From NCBI GenBank assembly GCA_902792985.1, contig CADBBT010000032.1, forward strand, positions 1 to 64,000: a stretch of 64,000 nucleotides of DNA. The letters run 5' to 3'. Shown here in pieces: positions 50,732 to 57,994 of the stretch. The notes below the pieces were generated by a model, which was given only the letters and a program-made list of their open reading frames with translations, did no database searches and had not been told where the DNA came from. How positions within the stretch are numbered: position 1 is the first letter of the stretch; the number at the start of each line of letters is the position of its first letter. This DNA is from Oscillospiraceae bacterium. Lineage in GTDB: Bacteria > Bacillota > Clostridia > Oscillospirales > Acutalibacteraceae. The position numbers and the translations under genes were made by a program.

Positions 50732-51579
50732 ACACCCGTCCCTTCCTTGCCGCAGTGCGCGAAAGGTTGCAGCGCGGCGGTGTGGAAAACGCCGCGTTTG
50801 AAGCGAGAACACTGCTGGAGATCGTGCTCGGAAAAGACAGCGCGACGGGCGCGTATGTCAGTAACGCTGCGCTTTCCGATGCGCAGACCGCGCAGACCGA
50901 AGCGCTGCTGAAACGCAGACTTTCCGGCGAGCCGCTGCAATATCTTTGCGGAAGCTGGGATTTTTTGGACAGCACCTTTGCTGTCGGGGAGGGCGTGCTG
51001 ATCCCGCGGCCGGAAACCGAAGAGCTGGTGCTGCTCGCGCTCGAACGGATGCAGGGTATGCCGTCGCCCACGGTGTATGATCTCTGCGCCGGCAGCGGTT
51101 GTATCGGGCTTTCCGTCAAACGGCGGCGCAGCGACGCGAACGTCTATTTGTTTGAGCTGTCCGACGACGCGCTGCGCTACTGCAACGAAAACCGCTGTGC
51201 ACTCGGCTTTGCGCAGACGGTGCCGCTCATTCAAGCGGACGTGCTGCGCGGCTATGCAGCCGTTTCGTCCCTGCCCGTGCCGGATGTGATCCTTTCGAAT
51301 CCGCCGTACATCGCCACGGCGGAACTGCCGGCATTGCAGCGCGAAGTGCAAAAAGAGCCCGCCATGGCGCTGGACGGCGGCGAAGACGGCCTTGTGTTTT
51401 ACCGCGCCATCGCAGAAAAATGGCTGCCGTATTTGCAAACGGGCGCGCTCATCGGTGTGGAATGCGGCGAAACGCAGGCGCAGTCCATCGCCGCGCTGTT
51501 TGGTTTGCAGGGCTTTTCCTGCGAAATCTGCAAGGATTTTAACGGCTTTGACCGATTTGTTTTTGCCCGCAAGGGCTGA
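50728..51579 (+). CDS. prmC: Peptide chain release factor N5-glutamine methyltransferase
   Basis: Methylates the Gln of the GGQ motif in release factors, using S-adenosylmethionine; 283 residues. The N-terminal helical domain binds the release factor. The Rossmann part has YDLCAGSGCIGLSVKRR (SAM motif) and SNPPYIA (Asn191-Pro-Pro-Tyr, which positions the target glutamine). The prfA gene that often precedes it is not here. The stop is 12 bases before the protease gene. Confidence 0.95.
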   Translation: MNTRPFLAAVRERLQRGGVENAAFEARTLLEIVLGKDSATGAYVSNAALSDAQTAQTEALLKRRLSGEPLQYLCGSWDFLDSTFAVGEGVLIPRPETEELVLLALERMQGMPSPTVYDLCAGSGCIGLSVKRRRSDANVYLFELSDDALRYCNENRCALGFAQTVPLIQADVLRGYAAVSSLPVPDVILSNPPYIATAELPALQREVQKEPAMALDGGEDGLVFYRAIAEKWLPYLQTGALIGVECGETQAQSIAALFGLQGFSCEICKDFNGFDRFVFARKG

Positions 51580-51590
51580 AGGAGACCGCT

Positions 51591-52277
51591 ATGATTTTTG
51601 ATCTTTTTCGAAACGGATTCACCATCGAGCTTGTTGTAAAGCTCGGCGCGCGACTGTTCGTGCTGTTTTGCGTGCTGCCGATCCATGAATTTGCTCACGC
51701 CGTTGTTGCAAACGCGCTTGGCGACCGCACGGCGAAGCTGGACGGGCGGCTGACACTCAATCCGCTCGCCCATCTCGATCTTGTCGGCACGCTGATGATC
51801 CTGCTCGTCGGCTTCGGCTATGCAAAGCCCGTGCCTGTCAACAGCCGCAACTTTAAAAACCAAAAGGGCGGCATGGCGCTGACCGCTGCTGCAGGTCCGC
51901 TGTCGAATGTGCTGATGGCGTTCGTGTACATGCTGCTTTACTGGGCGATCTTTGCCTTTGCGCATCCCGAAGACGGAACTTTGCTCGATTATATCTCCAT
52001 CTTCTGCTTCTATGTGGCGCAGATCAATGTGATGCTCGCGGTGTTCAATCTGCTGCCGGTGCCGCCGCTGGACGGTTCGCGCATCCTGGCGCTGTTCATT
52101 CCGAATAAGTATCTCTATAAGATCGCGCCCTATGAGCGCTATCTCGTGCTGGGCATCTTTGCGCTGATCCTGCTCGGCGTGTTCGACCGCCCGATGAGCA
52201 TTGCATCGTCCGCTGTGCTGAACTGGATCACACGTCTGGCGGCTGCGCCGTTTGGCCTCGGAAACTTGGTGGCATGA
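51591..52277 (+). CDS. Site-2 protease family protein (M50)
   Basis: Intramembrane zinc metallopeptidase-like protein of 228 residues with about five helices. PIHEFAHAVVAN is the zinc motif (HExxH in the form HEFAH), and VFNLLPVPPLDGSRIL carries the third ligand, Asp. NPLAHLD and FGYAKPVPVN are typical of the short M50 group found before scpA-scpB in Firmicutes. AGGAG precedes the ATG. It overlaps scpA by four bases. Substrate unknown. Confidence 0.92.
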   Translation: MIFDLFRNGFTIELVVKLGARLFVLFCVLPIHEFAHAVVANALGDRTAKLDGRLTLNPLAHLDLVGTLMILLVGFGYAKPVPVNSRNFKNQKGGMALTAAAGPLSNVLMAFVYMLLYWAIFAFAHPEDGTLLDYISIFCFYVAQINVMLAVFNLLPVPPLDGSRILALFIPNKYLYKIAPYERYLVLGIFALILLGVFDRPMSIASSAVLNWITRLAAAPFGLGNLVA

Positions 52278-52990
52278 TGGAAAAGATTCAATACAAGCTC
52301 GAAGTTTTTGAGGGACCGCTCGATCTGCTGCTGCATCTGATCGCGAAGCACAAGCTGAACATCAACGATATCCCGATCTTTGAACTGGTCGAACAATATG
52401 TTGCCTATGTGCGCGAGATGCAGGAAGCCGATATGGACGTGGCCAGTGAATTCATCGAAATGGCCGCGCGGCTGATCTATATCAAAACCGTGTCGCTGCT
52501 GCCGGTCTATGAGGAGGCGCAAAAGCTCAAGGAAGAGCTGACGGGCGAGCTGCTGGAATACCGCGACTGCAAGCTGATGGCGGAAAAGCTGTCCAAACAG
52601 GCGGACGGGTTCGATTATTTTGAACGTGCGCCGCTGCAGCTCCCGGTCAACCATAAATACAGCCGTCTGCACGACGCCGGAGAGCTGCTGCTCGCTTATC
52701 TCAACGCCGTCGGCAAAGACCGGCAAAAGCTGCCGCCGCCGATGGAGGCCTTCACCGTGATCGTCAAAAAGAAGATCGTCTCCGTCAACACCGGCATCGT
52801 GTTCATCTATCGCAAGCTGCTCAAGCAGTCAAAGCTGCGCTTTTCCGCGCTGTTTGAGGGTGCAACCTCGCGCTCGCAGCTTGTGGCAACATTTTTGGCC
52901 GTGTTGGAGCTGGTCAAGGCGAATAAGGTGACGCTCAACGAGGACAACACGCAAGTGCAGCTCAACAGAGAAAGGAAACCGCACCCATGA
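52274..52990 (+). CDS. scpA: Segregation and condensation protein A
   Basis: Kleisin subunit of the SMC-ScpAB condensin, which organises and separates chromosomes. 238 residues. YKLEVFEGPLDLLLHLIAKHKLNINDIPI is the N-terminal SMC-neck-binding helix pair, and MAARLIYIKTVSLLP follows; a C-terminal winged helix binds the SMC head. It begins and ends in four-base overlaps with the M50 protease gene and scpB. Confidence 0.94.
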   Translation: MMEKIQYKLEVFEGPLDLLLHLIAKHKLNINDIPIFELVEQYVAYVREMQEADMDVASEFIEMAARLIYIKTVSLLPVYEEAQKLKEELTGELLEYRDCKLMAEKLSKQADGFDYFERAPLQLPVNHKYSRLHDAGELLLAYLNAVGKDRQKLPPPMEAFTVIVKKKIVSVNTGIVFIYRKLLKQSKLRFSALFEGATSRSQLVATFLAVLELVKANKVTLNEDNTQVQLNRERKPHP

Positions 52991-53607
52991 ACATGAAAGA
53001 AATGCAAAGCACGCTGGAAGCCGTGCTGTTTGCCGCCGGCGAGCCGATCGAGCTTTCCCGTCTGGCGCAGGCGCTGGAGCTGGACGAGCTGCTGCTCTCG
53101 CAGCTTCTTGAAAACCTCGCCGCAAAATATGACGAGGAAAACGCCGGCATCTGTCTGCTGCGGCTGGACGATCAGTATCAGCTCTGTTCGCGCAAGGAAT
53201 ATGCCGACGCGGTGCGCAAGGTGCTTGAGATCAAGCGCAACGCGCCGCTTTCACAGGCTGCGTTCGAGGTGCTTGCCATCGTCGCGTACAACCAGCCGGT
53301 GACCAAGGCGTTCATCGAGCAGATCCGCGGCGTGGATTGCTCCGCCGTGCTGGCGACGCTGACACAAAAGCAGCTCATTGAAGAACGCGGCAGACTTGAT
53401 CTGCCCGGCCGTCCGCTGATCTACGGCACAACGCCGAATTTTTTGCGCTGCTTCTGCATCTCTTCGCTGGAAGAGCTGCCCGCGCTGCCCGAAAAAGACG
53501 CCGCGGCATTGCAGCAAGGGGAGGAAAAGGACGAAAACGAAGCGGAAAACAGCGCAAAGAGCGAGAAAAATGAAAATGATTTTGCGCAAACGGTTGACGA
53601 AACTTAA
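52987..53607 (+). CDS. scpB: Segregation and condensation protein B
   Basis: Dimeric partner of ScpA, 206 residues, with two winged-helix domains. LEAVLFAAGEPIELSRLAQ and FEVLAIVAYNQPVTKAFIEQIRGVD are the characteristic segments, and GRPLIYGTTPNFLRCF ends the second. The last about 35 residues are a Glu/Lys/Asn-rich tail. A good promoter for the next gene is embedded in its 3' end. Confidence 0.95.
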   Translation: MNMKEMQSTLEAVLFAAGEPIELSRLAQALELDELLLSQLLENLAAKYDEENAGICLLRLDDQYQLCSRKEYADAVRKVLEIKRNAPLSQAAFEVLAIVAYNQPVTKAFIEQIRGVDCSAVLATLTQKQLIEERGRLDLPGRPLIYGTTPNFLRCFCISSLEELPALPEKDAAALQQGEEKDENEAENSAKSEKNENDFAQTVDET

Positions 53608-53622
53608 GAATTCATGTATGAT
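53594..53622 (+). promoter_or_regulatory. Promoter inside the 3' end of scpB
   Basis: TTGACG (53594-53599), 17 bases, TATGAT (53617-53622), which would drive the DUF2953-gerW pair. Confidence 0.68.
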
Positions 53623-53659
53623 ATAAGATGAGCAATTACGGAAAGGGGAGAAGCGGTTT

Positions 53660-54391
53660 TTGAACGGATTTGAAATTTTCCTTTGCATCCTCGCGGGCAT
53701 CATTCTGCTCATTGTCGGCATTCTTTCGATCCCCGTGCACGTCTCCTTTTCGTATGAGGATAAAATTTTTCTTTCCGTGCGGTATCTGTTTTTGAAATTC
53801 CGGATTTTGCCGCAGGGGGAAAAGAAAGAAAAGAAACCGAAAAAAGAGAAAAAGAAAAAAGAAAAACCGAAGGAAGAACCGAAAGAAGAAGCGCCCAAAG
53901 AAAAAAAGCCGAACCCGCTTTTGAACATGGTCAAGGCGAACGGCTACGACGGCATGATGGAGGTGCTGCGCAACCTCGGCAGCGTGCTCGCGCGATACGG
54001 TTCGCAGCTTTTCAAAAGCGTGATCTTCGATGAGTTTGACATCTACGTTGTTGTCGGCAAAGGAGACGCTGCCGCAACGGCGATCGAATACGGCAAAGCC
54101 TGTCAGCGCGTGTATCCGCTTGCGGGGTTCCTTTGCTCAAACAATGTGGTACATAAATACGACGTGAGCGTGGAATCGGATTTCCTTGCCGGAAAATCCG
54201 CCGGAGAGTTCTTCTTCGATTTCCACCTGGTCATTCGTAAGATCCTCAACGCAACGATCGCGATGGTTGTGCGCATGCTTTTCAAGGTGCTTTTGAAGTT
54301 CTTGAAGAACGGAAAGCCGCAAAAAACGCAGGCGCCGCAAAGCGAGGCGGCAAGCGAGGAACAAGTTAGTGAAAAGATCCAGAAAGGATGA
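53660..54391 (+). CDS. DUF2953 domain-containing protein (YtfI-like)
   Basis: A 243-residue protein with an N-terminal membrane helix (about 4-25), a low-complexity lysine/glutamate/proline linker at about residues 54-90, and a C-terminal DUF2953 region. In sporulating Firmicutes this gene precedes gerW/ytfJ, as here. GAAAGGGGAG stands nine bases before the TTG at 53660, and no ATG lies near, so TTG is the start. The run of almost purely charged residues is longer than in the Bacillus homologue. Function unknown; linkage suggests spores or the cell envelope. Confidence 0.85.
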   Translation: MNGFEIFLCILAGIILLIVGILSIPVHVSFSYEDKIFLSVRYLFLKFRILPQGEKKEKKPKKEKKKKEKPKEEPKEEAPKEKKPNPLLNMVKANGYDGMMEVLRNLGSVLARYGSQLFKSVIFDEFDIYVVVGKGDAAATAIEYGKACQRVYPLAGFLCSNNVVHKYDVSVESDFLAGKSAGEFFFDFHLVIRKILNATIAMVVRMLFKVLLKFLKNGKPQKTQAPQSEAASEEQVSEKIQKG

Positions 54392-54397
54392 TACGAT

Positions 54398-54799
54398 ATG
54401 TCAGAAAAATCAGCAGGTGCAATTCTTGCCAGCACGATTGAAAAGATCCGCGACCTTGTGGATACCAGCACCATCATCGGTGAGCCGATCTACGCCGAAG
54501 GAAACGTGACGATCATTCCGATTTCCAAGGTGACCTACGGTTTCGCTTCGGGCGGCGCTGATTTTCCGTCAAAGAATTCGCAGGAGCTGTTTGGCGGCGG
54601 CGGCGGCGCAGGTGTCACGATCACCCCGGTGGCGTTCCTTGTCATCAGCGACGGTGAAGTGACGCTCAAGCACATCACGGCTTACGATAACGCCGCAGAG
54701 CGCGTGGTCAACCTTGTGCCCGAAATGTTCGATAAGGTGACAAGCCTTGTGAACAAGAGCAAGAAGGAAGCTGCAAAAAAAGAGCTTGACGCACAGTAA
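54398..54799 (+). CDS. ytfJ: GerW family sporulation protein (YtfJ)
   Basis: A 133-residue member of the YtfJ/GerW family. IGEPIYAEGNVTIIPISKVTYGFASGG and the glycine-rich GGGGGAGVTITPVAFLVI loop are diagnostic. In Bacillus GerW is needed for germination with some nutrients. Homologues also occur in bacteria that do not sporulate. AGAAAGGA precedes the ATG. A hairpin terminator follows. Confidence 0.94.
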   Translation: MSEKSAGAILASTIEKIRDLVDTSTIIGEPIYAEGNVTIIPISKVTYGFASGGADFPSKNSQELFGGGGGAGVTITPVAFLVISDGEVTLKHITAYDNAAERVVNLVPEMFDKVTSLVNKSKKEAAKKELDAQ

Positions 54800-54815
54800 A
54801 TCAACATCAACGGCG

Positions 54816-54842
54816 ACCGCCTGTGTATGCAGGTGGTTGTTT
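54816..54842 (+). terminator. Rho-independent terminator after ytfJ
   Basis: ACCGCCTG (54816-54823), loop TGTATG, CAGGTGGT (54830-54837) with one wobble pair, then TGTTTT. Confidence 0.7.
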
Positions 54843-54878
54843 TGGCGCATATAAAAGCGTAATTCACAGGAGAAAACC

Positions 54879-55622
54879 ATGGCTGCAGACGAAAGAATCC
54901 AAAAATTCCTTTCCGCGTGCGGGATCGCCTCGCGCCGAAAAAGCGAAGAACTGATCCTTGCGGGCAAGGTGCGTGTCAACGGACACATTGCCACGCTCGG
55001 CGACAAGATCGACCCGAAGCGTGACACGATCACTGTCAGCGGCAAACGCGTTGTTCGCCAAAAGCACTTCACCTATCTGATGCTCAACAAGCCCCGCGGC
55101 TTTATCACGACCATGCAGGATGAAATGGAGCGCAAGTGCGTGGCTTCGCTGGTGGAAAACGCACCGGCGCACGTGTTTCCCGTCGGGCGGCTGGACAAAG
55201 ATTCCGAAGGGCTGCTGCTGTTTACCAACGACGGCGATTTTGCAAACGCGCTCACGCACCCGTCGAAGCATGTGCCGAAGACCTACCGTGTGACCGTGCG
55301 CCCGTCTGTCAGCGAAACGCAGCTCACAGCGCTGACGCAGGGCGTCATCATCGACGAGCGCAAAACCGCGCCCGCAGAGGTGCGCGTGATCACATCGGAG
55401 GAAAACCGCGTGGTGCTGGAGATCATTCTTTATGAGGGACGCAACCGGCAGATCCGCAAAATGTGCGAACAAATCGGTCTGGAGGTCGCGCGTCTGCGCC
55501 GCACAGCGATCGGCTCGATCAAGCTGGGAATGCTGAAAACCGGCGACTGGCGGGAGCTGACTGAAGACGAAGTGCGCCGACTGGAGCTTGCCGCCGGCAT
55601 GGAAAGGGCGAAGAAATCATGA
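54879..55622 (+). CDS. rluB: 23S rRNA pseudouridine synthase (RluB-type)
   Basis: A 247-residue pseudouridine synthase of the RsuA/RluB group. N-terminal S4 domain (RIQKFLSACGIASRRKSEELILAGKVRVNG), then the catalytic GRLDKDSEGLLLFTNDGD with the active-site Asp, and the closing YEGRNRQIRKM motif. It probably modifies 23S rRNA in helix 89; RsuA-type 16S activity cannot be excluded by sequence alone. CAGGAG precedes the ATG, and it overlaps the next gene by four bases. Confidence 0.92.
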   Translation: MAADERIQKFLSACGIASRRKSEELILAGKVRVNGHIATLGDKIDPKRDTITVSGKRVVRQKHFTYLMLNKPRGFITTMQDEMERKCVASLVENAPAHVFPVGRLDKDSEGLLLFTNDGDFANALTHPSKHVPKTYRVTVRPSVSETQLTALTQGVIIDERKTAPAEVRVITSEENRVVLEIILYEGRNRQIRKMCEQIGLEVARLRRTAIGSIKLGMLKTGDWRELTEDEVRRLELAAGMERAKKS

Positions 55623-55957
55623 TCTTTTTTGCACCGCATACCGAAAATACGCCGCAGTGTACGGCGCGCTTTGACGCGATGGACGGCGAACTCTGCCTCG
55701 GCAGCTGCGCGCTGCGCATAGAGGGCGACAAAGCCGACGTTTTCAGCATCACGCTGACCGGCGGCGACGCTGAGATCGGCGAAGGTCTGCTGCGTGCGGC
55801 TTATAACTACGCCGCCAACAAGGGCGCTTACTGGGGCGTTTGCTCCGCAGAAAACGCGCAGGAGATCACGGCGCGTTTGCGCTTTGAAACCGAAGACGGC
55901 GTTCCGCAGGGGGATATCCCGACCCTTTTGACGGGCTTTTGCGGCAGCCACAGTTGA
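55619..55957 (+). CDS. Uncharacterised 112-residue protein, possible degenerate GNAT
   Basis: Small acidic protein not recognised as a whole. The central stretch (CALRIEGDKADVFSITLTGGDAEIGEGLLRAAYNYAANKGA) has the strand-strand-helix rhythm of an acetyltransferase core, but the acetyl-CoA loop is not canonical, so catalysis is doubtful. It overlaps rluB by four bases and ends 17 bases before yicC. Similar small proteins lie between rluB and yicC-like genes in related genomes only as far as I can guess. Confidence 0.65.
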   Translation: MIFFAPHTENTPQCTARFDAMDGELCLGSCALRIEGDKADVFSITLTGGDAEIGEGLLRAAYNYAANKGAYWGVCSAENAQEITARLRFETEDGVPQGDIPTLLTGFCGSHS

Positions 55958-55974
55958 CAGAACGGAGGACGACT

Positions 55975-56853
55975 ATGATTCGCAGTATGACCGGCTTCGG
56001 CCGTGCGCAGGATGTGATCGACGGGATGCAGATCACCGTGGAGCTGAAAAGCGTGAACCACCGTTATTTTGAATTCAGCGCAAGAACGCCGCGCGCTTAC
56101 GGATTTTTGGAGGAAAAGCTCAAAAGCTACCTGCAGACAAAGATCGCACGCGGAAAGACCGAATGCTATGTTACCATTGAAGAGCTCGACGCGCAGGACT
56201 GCACTGTGCTTGTCAATCACTCGCTGGCCGCCGGCTATCTTGCCGCGCTGCGGGAGATCAGTGAACGCTACGGTCTGGAAAACGACGTGACGGTCACGAG
56301 CCTTGCAAAATATTACGATATCTTCACGGTACACAAACAGACCGAGGATGAGGACCGTATTTGGGCGGCGGTGAAGACCGTGACCGACGAAGCGCTTGCC
56401 TCCTTCCTTTCCATGCGGGAGCGCGAGGGCGAAAAGCTCAAAGACGACATTCTTTCCCGCTGCGATCTGATCCTGGAGCACGTTGCTTTCATCGAAGCGC
56501 GCTCACCGGAGACCGTGCAGGCGTATCACAGCAAACTGCTTGAGCGTATGCGCACCGTATTGGAAGACACGACCGTGGACGAGCAGCGCCTTTTGACCGA
56601 AGCGGCCATTTTTGCCGATAAGGTCGCTGTTGCGGAAGAGACCGTGCGTCTGCGCAGTCATGTCGATCAGATGCGCGAATTCATGACAGCACAGAATGCC
56701 ATCGGCAGAAAGATGGACTTCCTTGTGCAGGAGTTCAACCGCGAAGCCAACACCATCGGCTCCAAGGCACAGGATGTGGAGATCGCGCGCCATGTGATCG
56801 CCGTGAAAGCAGAAATCGAAAAAATTCGCGAACAGGTGCAAAACATCGAGTAA
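55975..56853 (+). CDS. yicC: YicC/YloC family endoribonuclease
   Basis: A 292-residue protein with MIRSMTGFGRAQ at the start, LKSVNHRYFEFSARTPR, and a C-terminal DUF1732 region ending RHVIAVKAEIEKIREQVQNIE. YicC proteins are RNases implicated in small-RNA turnover. The ATG at 55975 follows GGAGG by seven bases; the frame extends to 55939 but without a plausible site. It heads the conserved yicC-remA-gmk-rpoZ-priA order of Firmicutes. Confidence 0.94.
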   Translation: MIRSMTGFGRAQDVIDGMQITVELKSVNHRYFEFSARTPRAYGFLEEKLKSYLQTKIARGKTECYVTIEELDAQDCTVLVNHSLAAGYLAALREISERYGLENDVTVTSLAKYYDIFTVHKQTEDEDRIWAAVKTVTDEALASFLSMREREGEKLKDDILSRCDLILEHVAFIEARSPETVQAYHSKLLERMRTVLEDTTVDEQRLLTEAAIFADKVAVAEETVRLRSHVDQMREFMTAQNAIGRKMDFLVQEFNREANTIGSKAQDVEIARHVIAVKAEIEKIREQVQNIE

Positions 56854-56877
56854 CGTGTTGACGGGAGGGGCAGGACG

Positions 56878-57147
56878 TTGAAACTTGTAAACATCGGGTT
56901 CGGAAACATGGTCAACGCTGCGCGGCTGGTTGCCGTTGTCAGCCCGGATTCCGCGCCGATCAAACGCATCATTCAGGAGAGCAAGGAGCGCGGCATCCTC
57001 ATCGACGCCACGCAGGGCCGCCGCACACGCGCTGTGCTGATCATGGACAGCAACCATGTGGTGCTCTCATATCTGCAAACAGAAACGCTCGCTTCCCGGC
57101 TCGGCGTTGAACTGCATGAGGATTGGAAGGATGAGAACGATGGCTGA
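56878..57147 (+). CDS. remA: RemA/DUF370 family DNA-binding regulator
   Basis: An 89-residue protein of the RemA family. [28 protein letters not shown] is the family opening, followed by [22 protein letters not shown]. In Bacillus RemA activates matrix and osmoprotection genes by binding DNA as a ring-shaped oligomer. GGGAGGGG precedes a TTG start. The stop overlaps the gmk start region by eight bases. Regulatory targets here are unknown. Confidence 0.93.
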   Translation: MKLVNIGFGNMVNAARLVAVVSPDSAPIKRIIQESKERGILIDATQGRRTRAVLIMDSNHVVLSYLQTETLASRLGVELHEDWKDENDG

Positions 57148-57760
57148 ACAAGGATTGCTGCTTGTGATCTCCGGGCCGTCGGGCTGCGGAAAAGATACGA
57201 TCATCCACGAAGTGCTGCATCATCTTGACGGCGACGGCTTCCTTTCGGTCTCCATGACCACGCGCCCGAAGCGCGGCGAGGAAGTGCACGGTCTGCATTA
57301 TTACTTTGTTTCCGAAACGGAGTTTTTGCAGAATGTGCAAAACGATCAGATGCTCGAATATGCGCAGTACGGTGAAAACTACTACGGAACGCCGGTCGGC
57401 CCCATCCGCGAGCTGCTCGCGCAGGGGAAAACTGTGATTTTGAATATCGAAGTGACCGGTGGCAAAAATGTGCGCAGACTGCTGCCCTTTGCCGTGGAGG
57501 TGTTTGTTGCGCCGCCGTCGCTGCAAGAGCTGCGCCGCAGACTGGAAAAGCGCGGCACGGAAACACCGCAGGCGATAGAAACGCGCATGAAAATCGCAAC
57601 GCGCGAGCTTGCCTGCGCCAAAGACTATGACTATATTGTGATCAACGATGTGCTGGAAGACGCCGTGCAGGATGTGCTGGCGATCATTCGCACCTCGAAA
57701 CTGAAAAAAGAGAATATGCTCAATAAACTAAGTGAGGTAACTGATTATGCTGAATCCTGA
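57140..57760 (+). CDS. gmk: Guanylate kinase
   Basis: Converts GMP to GDP with ATP; 206 residues. The P-loop is [11 protein letters not shown], the GMP-binding segment [22 protein letters not shown], and RLEKRGTET the lid. An ATG at 57131 directly adjoins the GGAAGG site, so the ATG at 57140, nine bases away, is chosen. It overlaps remA by eight bases and rpoZ by fourteen. Confidence 0.96.
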   Translation: MAEQGLLLVISGPSGCGKDTIIHEVLHHLDGDGFLSVSMTTRPKRGEEVHGLHYYFVSETEFLQNVQNDQMLEYAQYGENYYGTPVGPIRELLAQGKTVILNIEVTGGKNVRRLLPFAVEVFVAPPSLQELRRRLEKRGTETPQAIETRMKIATRELACAKDYDYIVINDVLEDAVQDVLAIIRTSKLKKENMLNKLSEVTDYAES

Positions 57761-57956
57761 TTTGAGACCGCTTTTGAAAGACCACACCAGCCGCTATTCG
57801 CTGGTCATCGCTGTTGCGAAGCGTGCGCGCTTCATTTCGGAAGATCCCGAACTGCGCGAAAAATGCGGAACAAAAAAGCCGGTATCCTATGCGCTCGACG
57901 AGTTTTTGCGCGGCGACCTCTCGCTGCGTGAGCCGGAGGAGATCCGTGATATCTGA
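57747..57956 (+). CDS. rpoZ: DNA-directed RNA polymerase subunit omega
   Basis: Small polymerase assembly subunit, 69 residues. RYSLVIAVAKRARFI is the conserved omega motif, and KPVSYALDEFLRGDL follows. It overlaps the 3' end of gmk by fourteen bases, the usual arrangement. Confidence 0.94.
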   Translation: MLNPDLRPLLKDHTSRYSLVIAVAKRARFISEDPELREKCGTKKPVSYALDEFLRGDLSLREPEEIRDI

Positions 57957-57994
57957 GCGCACAAACTGAATTGATTGAACAGGATGTGAATGAT

